DNA from: QALR01 sp045124015
GTDB lineage: Bacteria > Bacillota > Clostridia > Oscillospirales > CAG-272
DNA length: 20,511 nucleotides
Assembly: GCA_045124015.1 (NCBI GenBank)
Contig: JBGVLA010000026.1
Span: 1 to 20,511 of the forward strand
Direction: 5' to 3'
Shown here: positions 1 to 7,845 of the stretch, piece after piece
Numbering within the stretch: the first letter of the stretch is position 1
Layout of the letters: every line of letters starts with the position of its first letter
Notes under the pieces: generated by a model
What the model was told of the DNA's origin: nothing
Seen by the model: the letters and a program-made list of their open reading frames with translations, nothing else
Database searches by the model: none
Translations under genes and position numbers: made by a program

Positions 1-1677
1 GCCGCAGAGGGCGAAAAAGTCGTCATAAAGGGCTCTGAAGAGGTTAGCGAATGGAAAAAAGACGGCGATTTTTGGTGCGCTTCCGTCAAAAATACGATCT
101 TTGGTGGCTTTAACCCTTACGCAGAGGAGCTTGACGGCGACTGGCTCGTACGTCCGCTCTCGCCTTCCTTGCATACGGGCATGATCTATTATGACGGAGA
201 AGCTCTGCGCGAAGCGCTCACAAAAGAGATGCTCGCGGAAACGAAAATGAGCTTTTTTGCCGAAGTTGGTACAGACAAGACCGTGTTTTATGCAAATCTT
301 GGCAAGCGTGATCCGAATGCCGTTTTGATGGAAGCAAATGTGCGCCGTTCCTGCTTCTATCCTGAAAAAACGGGTCTGAATTATATCACCGTCCGTGGAT
401 TTGAAATGGCTCATGCCGCAACGAACTGGGCACCTCCGACGGCAGATCAAGTGGGTATGATCGGTCCGCACTGGGCAAAGGGTTGGGTCATTGAAAACAA
501 TATTCTCCATGATGCGAGATGCTGTATCATAAGCGTTGGCAAGGAGATCTCCACGGGACATAATCAGTATTGCCATCACCATAAAAAAGCAGGCGGACAT
601 TATCAATTTGAAGCGATGTTCGCAGGACTTCGCAAGGGCTGGAGCAAGGATACCATCGGTTCTCATATCATTCGCAACAACAAAATTTATAACTGCGGAC
701 AATGCGGTATCGTTGGTCATATGGGCGGTGCGTTCTCTGAAATTTACAACAATGAGATCCATCACGTTGGCGACCGCGAGGAATTTTTCGGCTATGAGAT
801 CGGCGGTATCAAGCTTCACGCGCCCATCGATACTTTGATCCATCACAATCATATCCACGATTGCTTCATGGGTATGTGGCTCGACTGGCAGGCACAGGGC
901 ACTCGCGTTCATGCGAATATCTTCCATCATAATACGACCGATGCCAAGATCGAAGTAACACATGGCCCTCACCTTGTGGATAACAATATTTTCGGCTCGG
1001 AACAGAACATTCAGAACGCGGCACAGGGCGGTGCTTACGTTCACAATCTCTTCCTTGGCGGTATGTTCAAGTATGAGGTCCTTGACCGTCCGACCCCGTA
1101 TCAGCTTCCTCATTCGACTGAGGTCAATGGCTGTACGCTCGTTTATGGCGGTGATGATCGCTTCTATAACAATATTTTCTTGAATACGCAAAAGGCGTTT
1201 AATCGCAAATTCATTGTTGGTCTTGGACTTTATAACGGCTCTCCCGATACGCTGGAGGAATATGTGGAAAAGGTTTGGGAGCGCTTTGGCAAATGCGACG
1301 TAGAATCCTTTGCCAAGGAAAAACAGCCTCTCTATACCGCACATAACTATTACGGAGACGATGTTCCGCCGTATGACCGCGACCATACCTCGGTCAAGAC
1401 CGCAACCGCAAGCGATGCGAAGATCACAGTGGATGAAACCGGAGCAGTTTATCTTGAAATGACGCTTGACGAAGCGTTTGCAGACTTGAAGCCTGAGATC
1501 GTAGACACGGAGCGTCTGGGCATTCCGCGCATTTCGGAGCTTCCGTATGATGCACCCGACGGTTCGCGCATCGTCGTTGACCTGGATCTGTTTGGTCGTG
1601 CGCGCGGTGAACATCCCACCACAGGACCTATCGAGGGTCTTGGTGCAGGCAAGATCAAAGTGCTTTTGACGAAATAA
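1..1677 (+). CDS. GH120 beta-xylosidase, 5'-truncated by window edge
   Basis: The reading frame is open from base 1 to the TAA at 1675-1677 (558 codons), so the N-terminus lies outside the window. The protein is a right-handed parallel beta-helix enzyme that removes xylose from xylo-oligosaccharides. From memory it aligns closely along its whole length with XylC of Thermoanaerobacterium saccharolyticum, the founding GH120 enzyme, which implies about 70 missing residues. Shared blocks include RRSCFYP, GFEMAHAAT, WAPPTADQ, IGSHIIRNN, IKLHA, WLDWQAQGTRV and YGGDDRFYNNIF. The XylC nucleophile Asp382 corresponds to the Asp of WLDWQ (codon 883-885). The acid/base Glu405 corresponds to the Glu of IEVTHGP (codon 952-954), at the same 23-residue spacing. 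No signal peptide can be judged. It lies about 8 kb upstream of xylA-xylB on the same strand and is followed by its own terminator. The alignment is recalled, not computed. Confidence 0.9.
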   Translation, partial: AAEGEKVVIKGSEEVSEWKKDGDFWCASVKNTIFGGFNPYAEELDGDWLVRPLSPSLHTGMIYYDGEALREALTKEMLAETKMSFFAEVGTDKTVFYANLGKRDPNAVLMEANVRRSCFYPEKTGLNYITVRGFEMAHAATNWAPPTADQVGMIGPHWAKGWVIENNILHDARCCIISVGKEISTGHNQYCHHHKKAGGHYQFEAMFAGLRKGWSKDTIGSHIIRNNKIYNCGQCGIVGHMGGAFSEIYNNEIHHVGDREEFFGYEIGGIKLHAPIDTLIHHNHIHDCFMGMWLDWQAQGTRVHANIFHHNTTDAKIEVTHGPHLVDNNIFGSEQNIQNAAQGGAYVHNLFLGGMFKYEVLDRPTPYQLPHSTEVNGCTLVYGGDDRFYNNIFLNTQKAFNRKFIVGLGLYNGSPDTLEEYVEKVWERFGKCDVESFAKEKQPLYTAHNYYGDDVPPYDRDHTSVKTATASDAKITVDETGAVYLEMTLDEAFADLKPEIVDTERLGIPRISELPYDAPDGSRIVVDLDLFGRARGEHPTTGPIEGLGAGKIKVLLTK

Positions 1678-1695
1678 CCTATGTTTTATTGTAAA

Positions 1696-1727
1696 ACGGG
1701 AGACCCATATGGGCTCCCGTTTCTTTT
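1696..1727 (+). terminator. Intrinsic terminator of the GH120 gene
   Basis: ACGGGAG (1696-1702) pairs with CTCCCGT (1714-1720). An inner CCC/GGG pair sits around an ATAT loop. The T-rich tract TTCTTTT follows on the + strand, 19 bases after the GH120 stop. Confidence 0.85.
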
Positions 1728-1740
1728 GGGCAAGACGTAA

Positions 1741-1768
1741 AAATCCCACGGAAAATTCCGTGGGATTT
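1741..1768 (-). terminator. Intrinsic terminator of the nhaC-family gene
   Basis: A perfect 13-bp stem, AAATCCCACGGAA (1741-1753) with TTCCGTGGGATTT (1756-1768), lies just past the TAA of the minus-strand transporter gene. Read on the minus strand it is followed by a T run. It is symmetrical enough to act on both strands. Confidence 0.85.
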
Positions 1769-1776
1769 TATGGTGT

Positions 1777-3384
1777 TTATGCGGTTTTCTTCTTTTTTGT
1801 AATTATGCGGATCACGATCAGTGTGCCGATGGTGAGAACGGTGGAGATGATAAGACAGATCACGGCGTTCGGAACGAAGCCTGCAATGAGGAACGATACG
1901 AACGAGATCGCCGCAACGGTGATGGCATAGGGAAGCTGGGTGGAAACGTGGTCAACGTGGTTGCAGTTTGCACCTGCGGATGCCATGATGGTGGTATCGG
2001 AGATGGGGGAGCAATGGTCGCCGCATACAGCGCCTGCAAGGCAAGCAGAGATACCAACGAAGAGAAGCTCTTCATGTCCTTCTGCAAATACGTCGAGAAC
2101 GATCGGAATGAGGATACCGAAGGTGCCCCAAGACGTACCTGTGGAGAACGCGAGCACGCAAGCAATGAGGAAGACGACGGCAGGAAGGAATGCCGCAAGC
2201 TCAGGCGGGAATTCTGCCATTGTTTCTTTTACGAAAGAGGAAAGGTCAAGAAGACCGGTTACGTTTTTCAAACCTGTTGCAAAGGTGAGAATGAGGATCG
2301 CGGGAACCATTGCGATGAAGCCCTGAGGAATGCTCTTCATAGCATCTTCAAAGGAAACGAGGCGGCGGATGATGAGGTATGCGATGATCAGCACGAGTGC
2401 GATCAAAGCGCCCCACGGCAAGCCAACGGTCGCGTCAGTATCTGCGAAAGCAGAAACGAAATCAACACCGTTGAAGAAGCCGCCGATATAAAGAAGACCT
2501 GAGATGCTGGCAACAACAAGGGCGATCACGGGGATCAAAAGGTCATAAACGTGAACCTTTTTGGTCTGAACAGGTTCTTTTTCTGTTGCAATGTTTGTCA
2601 GTGCACCGAGTTCGCCGTTCTGCGCCTTGATCTCAAACTGACTCATTTTGCCGTAGTCGAAGCCGAGAACAGCAAGTGTGATGACGAAAACGAGCGTCAT
2701 AAGAGAATAGAAGTTGAAGGGAATGGCACGAATGAAGACCTCGTTGCCGGAATATGCTTCGGAATCAACGTAACCCGAAACGGCAGCTGCCCAAGAGGAT
2801 ACGGGTGCGATCATACAAATGGGTGCTGCGGTCGCGTCGATGATGTACGCGAGCTTAACGCGAGAGATCTTGTGTGCGTCTGTAACGGGGCTCATAACGG
2901 CACCGACGGTGAGACAGTTGAAATAGTCGTCGATGAAGATGAGGACACCGAGGGCAAAGGTTGCAAGCATCGCACCTGCTTTGGTCTTGATGTGGGTTTC
3001 TGCCCAATGACCGAATGCAGAGGAAGCACCTGTCTTATTGACAAGGGCAACGATGACACCGAGGATAACGAGGAAGATGAAGATACCGGCGGTATCGGAA
3101 ACGGAAGCGATCAAACCGTCGTTTATGATCGCGTCCATGGTGCCGGCAAAATTGAAGTTCGCGCTCATGAGCGCACCGATGAGAATGCCGACGAAAAGGG
3201 AAGAATATACTTCCTTGGTGATGAGAGCGAGTCCGATCGCTACAACGGGAGGCAAGATTGCCCAAAGCGAATTTGCGAATGTGAAGCCTTCGCCGCCCGT
3301 AAAGTTTACAATGGCGAGAATGGCAATCACGATTACCGCAATCGCAAGTGCGATCAGACTTTTGTGTTTGCGAAGTGCTGACAT
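1777..3384 (-). CDS. NhaC-superfamily transporter, predicted lysine transporter
   Basis: A 535-residue inner-membrane protein with about 12 hydrophobic segments and the hallmarks of the Na+/H+ antiporter NhaC superfamily (PF03553): IDDYFNCLTVG (about residues 151-161), STGTSWGTFG and GDHCSPISDTT. The ATG at 3384-3382 was chosen because AGAAAAGAG lies just upstream and MSALRKHK starts a typical charged N-terminus before the first membrane segment. The longer in-frame start near 3561 would lie inside the riboswitch. The mRNA carries a lysine riboswitch with a terminator. LysW-type NhaC relatives with such leaders have been predicted to be lysine transporters, so repression by lysine and lysine uptake are the likely biology. 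The sequence does not show the transported ion or the direction. A proton/sodium antiporter of other function is the alternative. Confidence 0.88.
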   Translation of the reverse strand: MSALRKHKSLIALAIAVIVIAILAIVNFTGGEGFTFANSLWAILPPVVAIGLALITKEVYSSLFVGILIGALMSANFNFAGTMDAIINDGLIASVSDTAGIFIFLVILGVIVALVNKTGASSAFGHWAETHIKTKAGAMLATFALGVLIFIDDYFNCLTVGAVMSPVTDAHKISRVKLAYIIDATAAPICMIAPVSSWAAAVSGYVDSEAYSGNEVFIRAIPFNFYSLMTLVFVITLAVLGFDYGKMSQFEIKAQNGELGALTNIATEKEPVQTKKVHVYDLLIPVIALVVASISGLLYIGGFFNGVDFVSAFADTDATVGLPWGALIALVLIIAYLIIRRLVSFEDAMKSIPQGFIAMVPAILILTFATGLKNVTGLLDLSSFVKETMAEFPPELAAFLPAVVFLIACVLAFSTGTSWGTFGILIPIVLDVFAEGHEELLFVGISACLAGAVCGDHCSPISDTTIMASAGANCNHVDHVSTQLPYAITVAAISFVSFLIAGFVPNAVICLIISTVLTIGTLIVIRIITKKKKTA

Positions 3385-3430
3385 AAAAATCTCTTTTCTG
3401 CACGATGTGCGTTTTATTATTTTTTGCAAT

Positions 3431-3456
3431 AAAAAATCCACGGCGAAGTACCGTGG
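3431..3456 (-). terminator. Riboswitch-controlled terminator (expression platform)
   Basis: Minus-strand CCACGG/CCGTGG stem (+ coordinates 3451-3456 and 3438-3443) with a 7-base loop, followed by ATTTTTT (3437-3431). Its 5' arm CACGGTA (3455-3449) can instead pair with TACCGTG (3498-3492), which overlaps the closing helix P1 of the aptamer. This is the expected antiterminator arrangement: ligand-stabilised P1 frees the terminator and switches the gene off. Confidence 0.88.
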
Positions 3457-3491
3457 TTTTCCCATAAGATCGTCATTCCGAAGAAGAAAAA

Positions 3492-3668
3492 CACGGTAGC
3501 TCTCCATTTTCCGCAAAACGAAAAATGACAGTATGCAAGATGTTTTCCTGCATACCGGCAAAATCTCCCGAGAATGAAATTTCGCCTCGGCAAAATGCCC
3601 TTTCTCCGTTTTGCGTATTCTCGTACGAAACCAAAACGGTTACTTTTGCATCCTGCGCCTCTACCTTG
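3492..3668 (-). ncRNA. Lysine riboswitch (L box) aptamer
   Basis: Read on the minus strand, the leader contains the L-box signature: P1 GGTAG (3665-3661) followed by AGGCGC, closing with GAGCTACC (3502-3495). Between these lie a P2 arm CCGTTTTG/CAAAACGG, then AAAGGGC and GCCGAGGCG with a CCGAG/CTCGG stem (P3). A GTATGCA/TGCATAC helix (P4) and a CATTTTTCG/CGGAAAATG helix (P5) follow. Five helices radiate from one junction, as in RF00168. It sits about 25 bases downstream of a near-consensus promoter and upstream of a terminator and the transporter gene. Confidence 0.93.
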
Positions 3669-3686
3669 GTTTATATTGATGAATCT

Positions 3687-3715
3687 ATTATATACAAGTC
3701 TTTTGCATAAGTCAA
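3687..3715 (-). promoter_or_regulatory. Promoter of lysine riboswitch/transporter unit
   Basis: -35 TTGACT (3715-3710), 17-bp spacer, -10 TATAAT (3692-3687). Transcription would start about 15-20 bases before P1 of the lysine riboswitch. Confidence 0.85.
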
Positions 3716-3781
3716 CACATTTTTTGATTTTTTCCAAAAAGTTTTTGGGCTGTTCTTTTAAAAAAATGAAGTTTAGCCCTC

Positions 3782-3811
3782 TTGACAAGGATGGACGATG
3801 TATGATATCAT
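3782..3811 (+). promoter_or_regulatory. Probable trpB promoter
   Basis: TTGACA (3782-3787), 18-bp spacer, TATCAT (3806-3811), followed by a short leader. It is divergent from the lysine riboswitch promoter, with about 66 bp between the two -35 boxes. No T-box, trp leader peptide or attenuator is visible in the roughly 30-base leader. Confidence 0.6.
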
Positions 3812-3848
3812 GATAACACGATTTTATTTTCGGAAAGGGCTTTTATTT

Positions 3849-5066
3849 ATGATTTATAATGGTATAGATTTTGATACATATCTCAAAAATTATCCCGATA
3901 AAAACGGTTATTTCGGCAATTTCGGCGGCGCTTATGTTTCCGAAGACTTGAAAAAGGCGATGGAGGAGATCACGGATGCGTATTTCACCATCTGCAAATC
4001 CAGCAAATTCATCAGCGAGCTTCGCCGTATCCGTCGTGAATTTCAGGGCAGACCGACTCCCATTTCCTATCTCGAACGCCTTTCGGGTAAGCTTGGTAAC
4101 GTCCAGCTTTACGTCAAGCGCGAGGACCTCAATCACACGGGCGCGCATAAGCTCAACCATTGCATGGGTGAAGCGCTCCTTGCCAAATACATGGGCAAAA
4201 AGAAAGTCATCGCGGAAACGGGCGCAGGTCAGCATGGCGTAGCGCTTGCGACGGCGGCGGCTTATTTCGGTCTTGAATGTGATATTTATATGGGTGCTGT
4301 GGATATCAAAAAGCAGGCTCCCAATGTTGCACGCATGAAGATCCTTGGCGCAAACGTCATCGAGGTTACAGAAGGTCTTCAGACGCTCAAGGAAGCGGTA
4401 GACGCGGCATTTGCGGCGTACGCTGAGGATTACAAAAACTCCATTTATTGCATCGGCTCCGTCGTTGGTCCGCATCCGTTCCCGATGATGGTCCGCGATT
4501 TCCAGAGCGTTGTTGGCATTGAAGCAAGAGAACAGTTCATGGGCATGACGGGTGAGCTTCCCGATGCCATCGTTGCTTGCGTGGGCGGCGGCTCCAATGC
4601 GGCAGGCTTCTTCGCAGGCTTCCTCAATGACCCCGTAGATATTTACGGCATTGAGCCTCTCGGCAGAGGCACTGCGCTTGGCGACCACGCGGCAAGTCTT
4701 CAATATGGCTCGGAAGGCGTTATGCACGGCTTCAACAGCATTATGCTCAAGGACGAAAACGGCGAGCCCGCTCCCGTTTATTCCGTTGCCAGCGGTCTTG
4801 ACTATCCTTCCTCGGGTCCTGAACACGCATTTTTGCATACCCTCGGCAGAGTCAAATATGATGTTGTCGGCGACGACGATACCATCGATGCGTTCTTCAC
4901 ACTTTCCCGTCTTGAGGGTATTATTCCCGCTATCGAGAGCGCGCACGCTGTCGCATACGGCATGACGCTCGCAAAAGAGATGGGCAAGGGCTCTATCCTC
5001 ATCAATCTCTCGGGCAGAGGTGATAAGGATATGGATTATATCATTGAAAGATATGGTATCAGATAA
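3849..5066 (+). CDS. trpB: Tryptophan synthase beta chain, stand-alone
   Basis: A 405-residue PLP enzyme that condenses indole with L-serine to L-tryptophan. The ATG at 3849 is preceded by GGAAAGGG (3832-3839) and begins MIYNGIDF. The sequence matches the standard TrpB1 type: GRPTP, KREDLNHTGAHK with the PLP-binding Lys101, AETGAGQHG with the catalytic Glu, QAPNVARMK, GSVVGPHPFPMMVRDFQ, the phosphate-binding CVGGGSN, GLDYPSSGPEH, EGIIPAIESAHA and LSGRGDKD near the C-terminus. Length is normal. It differs from usual sequences just after the lysine (KLNHCMGEALL rather than KINNxxGQALL). No trpA or other trp gene is nearby, and its own promoter and terminator make it monocistronic. It may be a salvage or duplicate copy using free indole, or its partner TrpA may be encoded elsewhere. 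Confidence 0.93.
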   Translation: MIYNGIDFDTYLKNYPDKNGYFGNFGGAYVSEDLKKAMEEITDAYFTICKSSKFISELRRIRREFQGRPTPISYLERLSGKLGNVQLYVKREDLNHTGAHKLNHCMGEALLAKYMGKKKVIAETGAGQHGVALATAAAYFGLECDIYMGAVDIKKQAPNVARMKILGANVIEVTEGLQTLKEAVDAAFAAYAEDYKNSIYCIGSVVGPHPFPMMVRDFQSVVGIEAREQFMGMTGELPDAIVACVGGGSNAAGFFAGFLNDPVDIYGIEPLGRGTALGDHAASLQYGSEGVMHGFNSIMLKDENGEPAPVYSVASGLDYPSSGPEHAFLHTLGRVKYDVVGDDDTIDAFFTLSRLEGIIPAIESAHAVAYGMTLAKEMGKGSILINLSGRGDKDMDYIIERYGIR

Positions 5067-5069
5067 GCA

Positions 5070-5095
5070 AAAAGCACCTCATGCGAGGTGCTTTT
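5070..5095. terminator. Bidirectional terminator between trpB and the YwaF-like gene
   Basis: AAAAGCACCTC (5070-5080) pairs with GAGGTGCTTTT (5085-5095) around ATGC, with T runs on both strands. It serves trpB on + and the convergent membrane-protein gene on -. The TGA of that gene (5081-5079) lies inside the hairpin. Confidence 0.88.
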
Positions 5096-5831
5096 TGTTT
5101 TGGATCTGTATTTTGATATGTTTGACGATATATGGGAAATACATGAGAAGCAAGACGGCAGGAATGATGACGAGGAAGCCCCAAAGATGATTGCCCCACA
5201 TCTTTTCAAAGATATAGAGCGGATTGGTTTTGCCCGCTCTCATAAGGAACATAAAGTTCGTATCGAAAAGCAGGTTGACGATGTAGATGGGAAGCGCCAG
5301 ACCGAGCAGAAGCAAAAGGCTTTTTGGCAGATCCTTGGCACTGGGACGGATATCCTTACCAAACGTAAGCATGATAGGATATGTAGCAAGGAGGATATGC
5401 ACGGTAAAGCTATGGATATGCATGAAATTGAGAAACGGCAATTTTGTCCACGTCGGAAAGAGAAGCGCCACGATCGCCGCGGGGATACAGATGGAATAAA
5501 GAAAATTATCGAGTGCTTTCATCGGTCTGAACACGTGAATGGCGATAAGAATGATATTGATGCTGCAAAGATGGAGCGGCAAATAGCTTACGCTGTAATT
5601 GCCAAAGGCGGAAAGTCCTGCGATCTTGATGATCTCATCCAAAACGAGAAGTCCTGCGTATACAAAGCGAATTTTTCTTCGTTTTTCGGGCATAGCTTTT
5701 TAATAAAAATAACAGCTGAAGCCTGCAAAAAGAATGAACGCCAAAAGCCACATGAGATGCAAGGAGTCAAAATGTGAAAATCCTACACCTTTTACGATGG
5801 TGTCGGAGGATTCAAAAAAATATTGAAACAT
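5079..5831 (-). pseudogene. YwaF/TIGR02206-like membrane protein with in-frame TAA
   Basis: The frame starting at ATG 5831-5829 (preceded by GAGGG at good distance) encodes MFQYFFESSD and FSHFDSLHLMWLL. It then hits TAA at 5702-5700 after 43 codons and continues without a frame change through 5081-5079 (TGA). The full frame is 251 codons. The product would be a polytopic membrane protein with about six or seven hydrophobic segments, resembling the YwaF/TIGR02206 (TMEM164-like) family of unknown function. Family members usually begin with an F..FS..H segment, which is what the upstream piece supplies. An internal ATG at 5693 gives a 204-residue product but lacks a ribosome binding site and the first membrane segment. 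A nonsense mutation or a sequence error in an assembled genome are the two main explanations. Confidence 0.7.
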
Positions 5832-5872
5832 GATATTTTTCCCTCGGTGTACACATCTGAATTTTTGTCTAT

Positions 5873-5900
5873 ATTATATCATAATTTTTCAAAAAAGCAA
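5873..5900 (-). promoter_or_regulatory. Promoter of the YwaF-like gene
   Basis: TTGCTT (5900-5895), 16-bp spacer, TATAAT (5878-5873), about 40 bases upstream of the ATG at 5831. The promoter appears intact although the gene is interrupted. Confidence 0.65.
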
Positions 5901-5928
5901 TGCAGAAAAGAAAACTTTATAAAACATT

Positions 5929-5952
5929 AAAGACGGCACAAGTGCCGTCTTT
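5929..5952 (-). terminator. Terminator of the GH78-like gene
   Basis: AAAGACGGCAC (5929-5939) with GTGCCGTCTTT (5942-5952). On the minus strand it is followed by a T-rich stretch. It lies 8 bases past the TAA of the rhamnosidase-like gene. Confidence 0.75.
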
Positions 5953-5960
5953 GAAGTTGC

Positions 5961-7751
5961 TCAGTTAGAGGTGATGACAAATTTGCCGTTGCCTTTGATG
6001 GTCTTGCAGAAGCCGTTTTCAAATTTTACGGTGCAGATCTCCACGTCCTCGGGCAGAGAAAGATACATGGTATAATCATGCTTCGTGCGTTCCACGCGAG
6101 CGGTGATCGTGCCGTTCGGGGTGGGAACGGTCGCTTCGGCATAGTCGAGCAGGTCGAGATTCGGCATGATCTCAACGGCTTTGAAGCCTGCGGCGCTCGG
6201 TTTGATACCGACGACCCACGCGGGAAGCTGCCATGCAGGACCTGCGCTCCAACCATGACAAAAGCTGCCGAGCGCGTCATAATAATGTGTCGCGTTCATT
6301 TCGGGTGCGTCAAGACGTTCCCAGCAGGTTCTGCTGTCGGCGTCGACCATCTTACCCCAAGCGGAGGCGATATCGCGGAGCGCTTCGTGCGCATAGCCCT
6401 CGCGGAACATGGCTTCAACGCGCCAAGACATCGAAAAACCGAGATTCGGCATGACGGAACGCATCATACGCTCCATCCCGATGGGGTCTTTTTTGCCTGC
6501 AAGAATGACATGGGGGGCAACGTATTGCGAAATTCCTGCGAATTTCTGCTTCTTTTGGTCAAGATACTGACCGCGAACGGGGTCTTTGTAATGTTCTTCG
6601 ATATGGGCTTCCAAGCGTGCTCTTGTTTCCTGCGCCCATTTGATAAGCTCGATATTCGAGGTTCTTTCGCCAAGCTTTTCGAGTGCATTCAAGGAGGATA
6701 TGTATTGGAAAAGGAATGCGCCCTTGGATTCAAACGAGCTTAAAGGATTGATGCTGCAATCCATGAGGATCGTATAATTGAAGCCGTTTTCGTCGCGTTT
6801 TGCCTTGTAATCATCGATATACCAAGTGCCGGGCGTTTCAAGGTCAATGAGGGTGAGGAGATATTTTGCCGCACTTTCTGCACTTTCCATGACCTCGGGG
6901 AGAATAGCGTCGTCGCCTGTCATGCGGACGTATTCCTCGATACCGCGGATATAGTCGCACATATAATTTAAGATGATCCATTTGTTTTGTCCGTCGCCGG
7001 GGATACGGGGCATATAGGAGATGCCGTCATCTCGATGATGCTGTTCACCGCCGCCGCGTGCCGCGCAAGCAGGGATCGCGCCACATTCATATTGGCTGTC
7101 TCGAATCATGAGCAGGCTTTTTCTTGCAAGAGAAACGTCGCCTGTGAGATAATATGCGGAAAGGAAGGTTACGCGATAATCTCCGAGCCAAAGAAGTCCG
7201 TCGCGCTTCACGCCGTCCTCATAAAAATCCTGCATACAGGATTTAACGGTGGAGGCGGAAATATCCCAAATGCGGTTGAGACGGTCATCACTGCAACGGA
7301 AAGAGCCTTTTTCTGTGAATTTCCATGTACCTGCATGGGCGATGACCTCGCAAAGCGTGATATCTTCCTCGCTGACAGCGGAGATATTGGCGTAACGGAA
7401 GCCTCGTCTGCCCTTGCTTATCAAGGTATGTTCGCCTGCTTCGAGGTCGTATTCGTCTGTTACCATCTGATACCAGTTGCAGGCGAGAGGCTCACGGCGC
7501 TTGGCAAGCTCTTCTTCCTCCTCGTAATCGATGCGGATATGCGCTTTTGTTTTGCAGGTGAGCTTTACCTCCAGACCGCCGACGATCTCTCGGTCAAAAT
7601 CGAGGAGCACGCTTGCTTCGCCAAAACCGCCGAGAAGCGTGGCTTCGCCCTTGCCACAAATGAGCATATGCGGTGTGCTTGCCATACGGCTGTCGGAAAT
7701 GCGATAGGGGGAAAAGGCTTGATATTGCAAATTGGGATTTTTTCTGAACAT
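5961..7751 (-). CDS. GH78-family alpha-L-rhamnosidase-like glycoside hydrolase
   Basis: A 596-residue protein, probably cytoplasmic as no signal peptide is present. It begins MFRKNPNLQY after AAAGGAGACC. Residues about 1-145 look like a beta-sandwich, 150-515 like an (alpha/alpha)6 catalytic barrel and 520-596 like the C-terminal beta domain of bacterial rhamnosidases (PF17389/PF17390). The GH78 acidic motif is visible as EDGVKRDGLLWLGDYR (Asp184, Asp191), and the second active-site glutamate as TCWERLDAP (Glu478). CHGWSAGPAWQLP (about 499-511) matches the conserved region after it. It is much shorter than well-studied GH78 enzymes of 900-1100 residues because the extra N-terminal carbohydrate-binding domains are missing. 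It lies 94 bases downstream of a MATE gene on the same strand and may be cotranscribed. Activity on rhamnose is the family expectation; another hexose is possible. Confidence 0.82.
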   Translation of the reverse strand: MFRKNPNLQYQAFSPYRISDSRMASTPHMLICGKGEATLLGGFGEASVLLDFDREIVGGLEVKLTCKTKAHIRIDYEEEEELAKRREPLACNWYQMVTDEYDLEAGEHTLISKGRRGFRYANISAVSEEDITLCEVIAHAGTWKFTEKGSFRCSDDRLNRIWDISASTVKSCMQDFYEDGVKRDGLLWLGDYRVTFLSAYYLTGDVSLARKSLLMIRDSQYECGAIPACAARGGGEQHHRDDGISYMPRIPGDGQNKWIILNYMCDYIRGIEEYVRMTGDDAILPEVMESAESAAKYLLTLIDLETPGTWYIDDYKAKRDENGFNYTILMDCSINPLSSFESKGAFLFQYISSLNALEKLGERTSNIELIKWAQETRARLEAHIEEHYKDPVRGQYLDQKKQKFAGISQYVAPHVILAGKKDPIGMERMMRSVMPNLGFSMSWRVEAMFREGYAHEALRDIASAWGKMVDADSRTCWERLDAPEMNATHYYDALGSFCHGWSAGPAWQLPAWVVGIKPSAAGFKAVEIMPNLDLLDYAEATVPTPNGTITARVERTKHDYTMYLSLPEDVEICTVKFENGFCKTIKGNGKFVITSN

Positions 7752-7780
7752 GATGAGGTCTCCTTTATTTGTTGGGAATT

Positions 7781-7826
7781 GTGGGGCTATGGTCTATCGC
7801 GGTCGACCATATGGGGTCGCCCCTAC
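7781..7826. repeat. REP/MITE-like imperfect palindrome
   Basis: The 46-bp stretch begins GTGGGGC and ends GCCCCTAC. It contains nested arms TATGGTC (7789-7795) and GACCATA (7805-7811). Minus-strand GTAGGGGCGACC resembles short palindromic repeats scattered through many Clostridia genomes. This is recalled from memory, and there is only one copy here. It sits in the gap between the MATE and GH78-like genes and could act as a partial terminator or mRNA stabiliser. Confidence 0.5.
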
Positions 7827-7845
7827 GTTTTTTATATACAGTATA

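Noticed and set aside
3384..3561. Longer N-terminus for the NhaC-family protein
   Set aside because: The extension would be encoded by the riboswitch and its terminator, and the ATG at 3384 has a ribosome binding site and a typical N-terminus.
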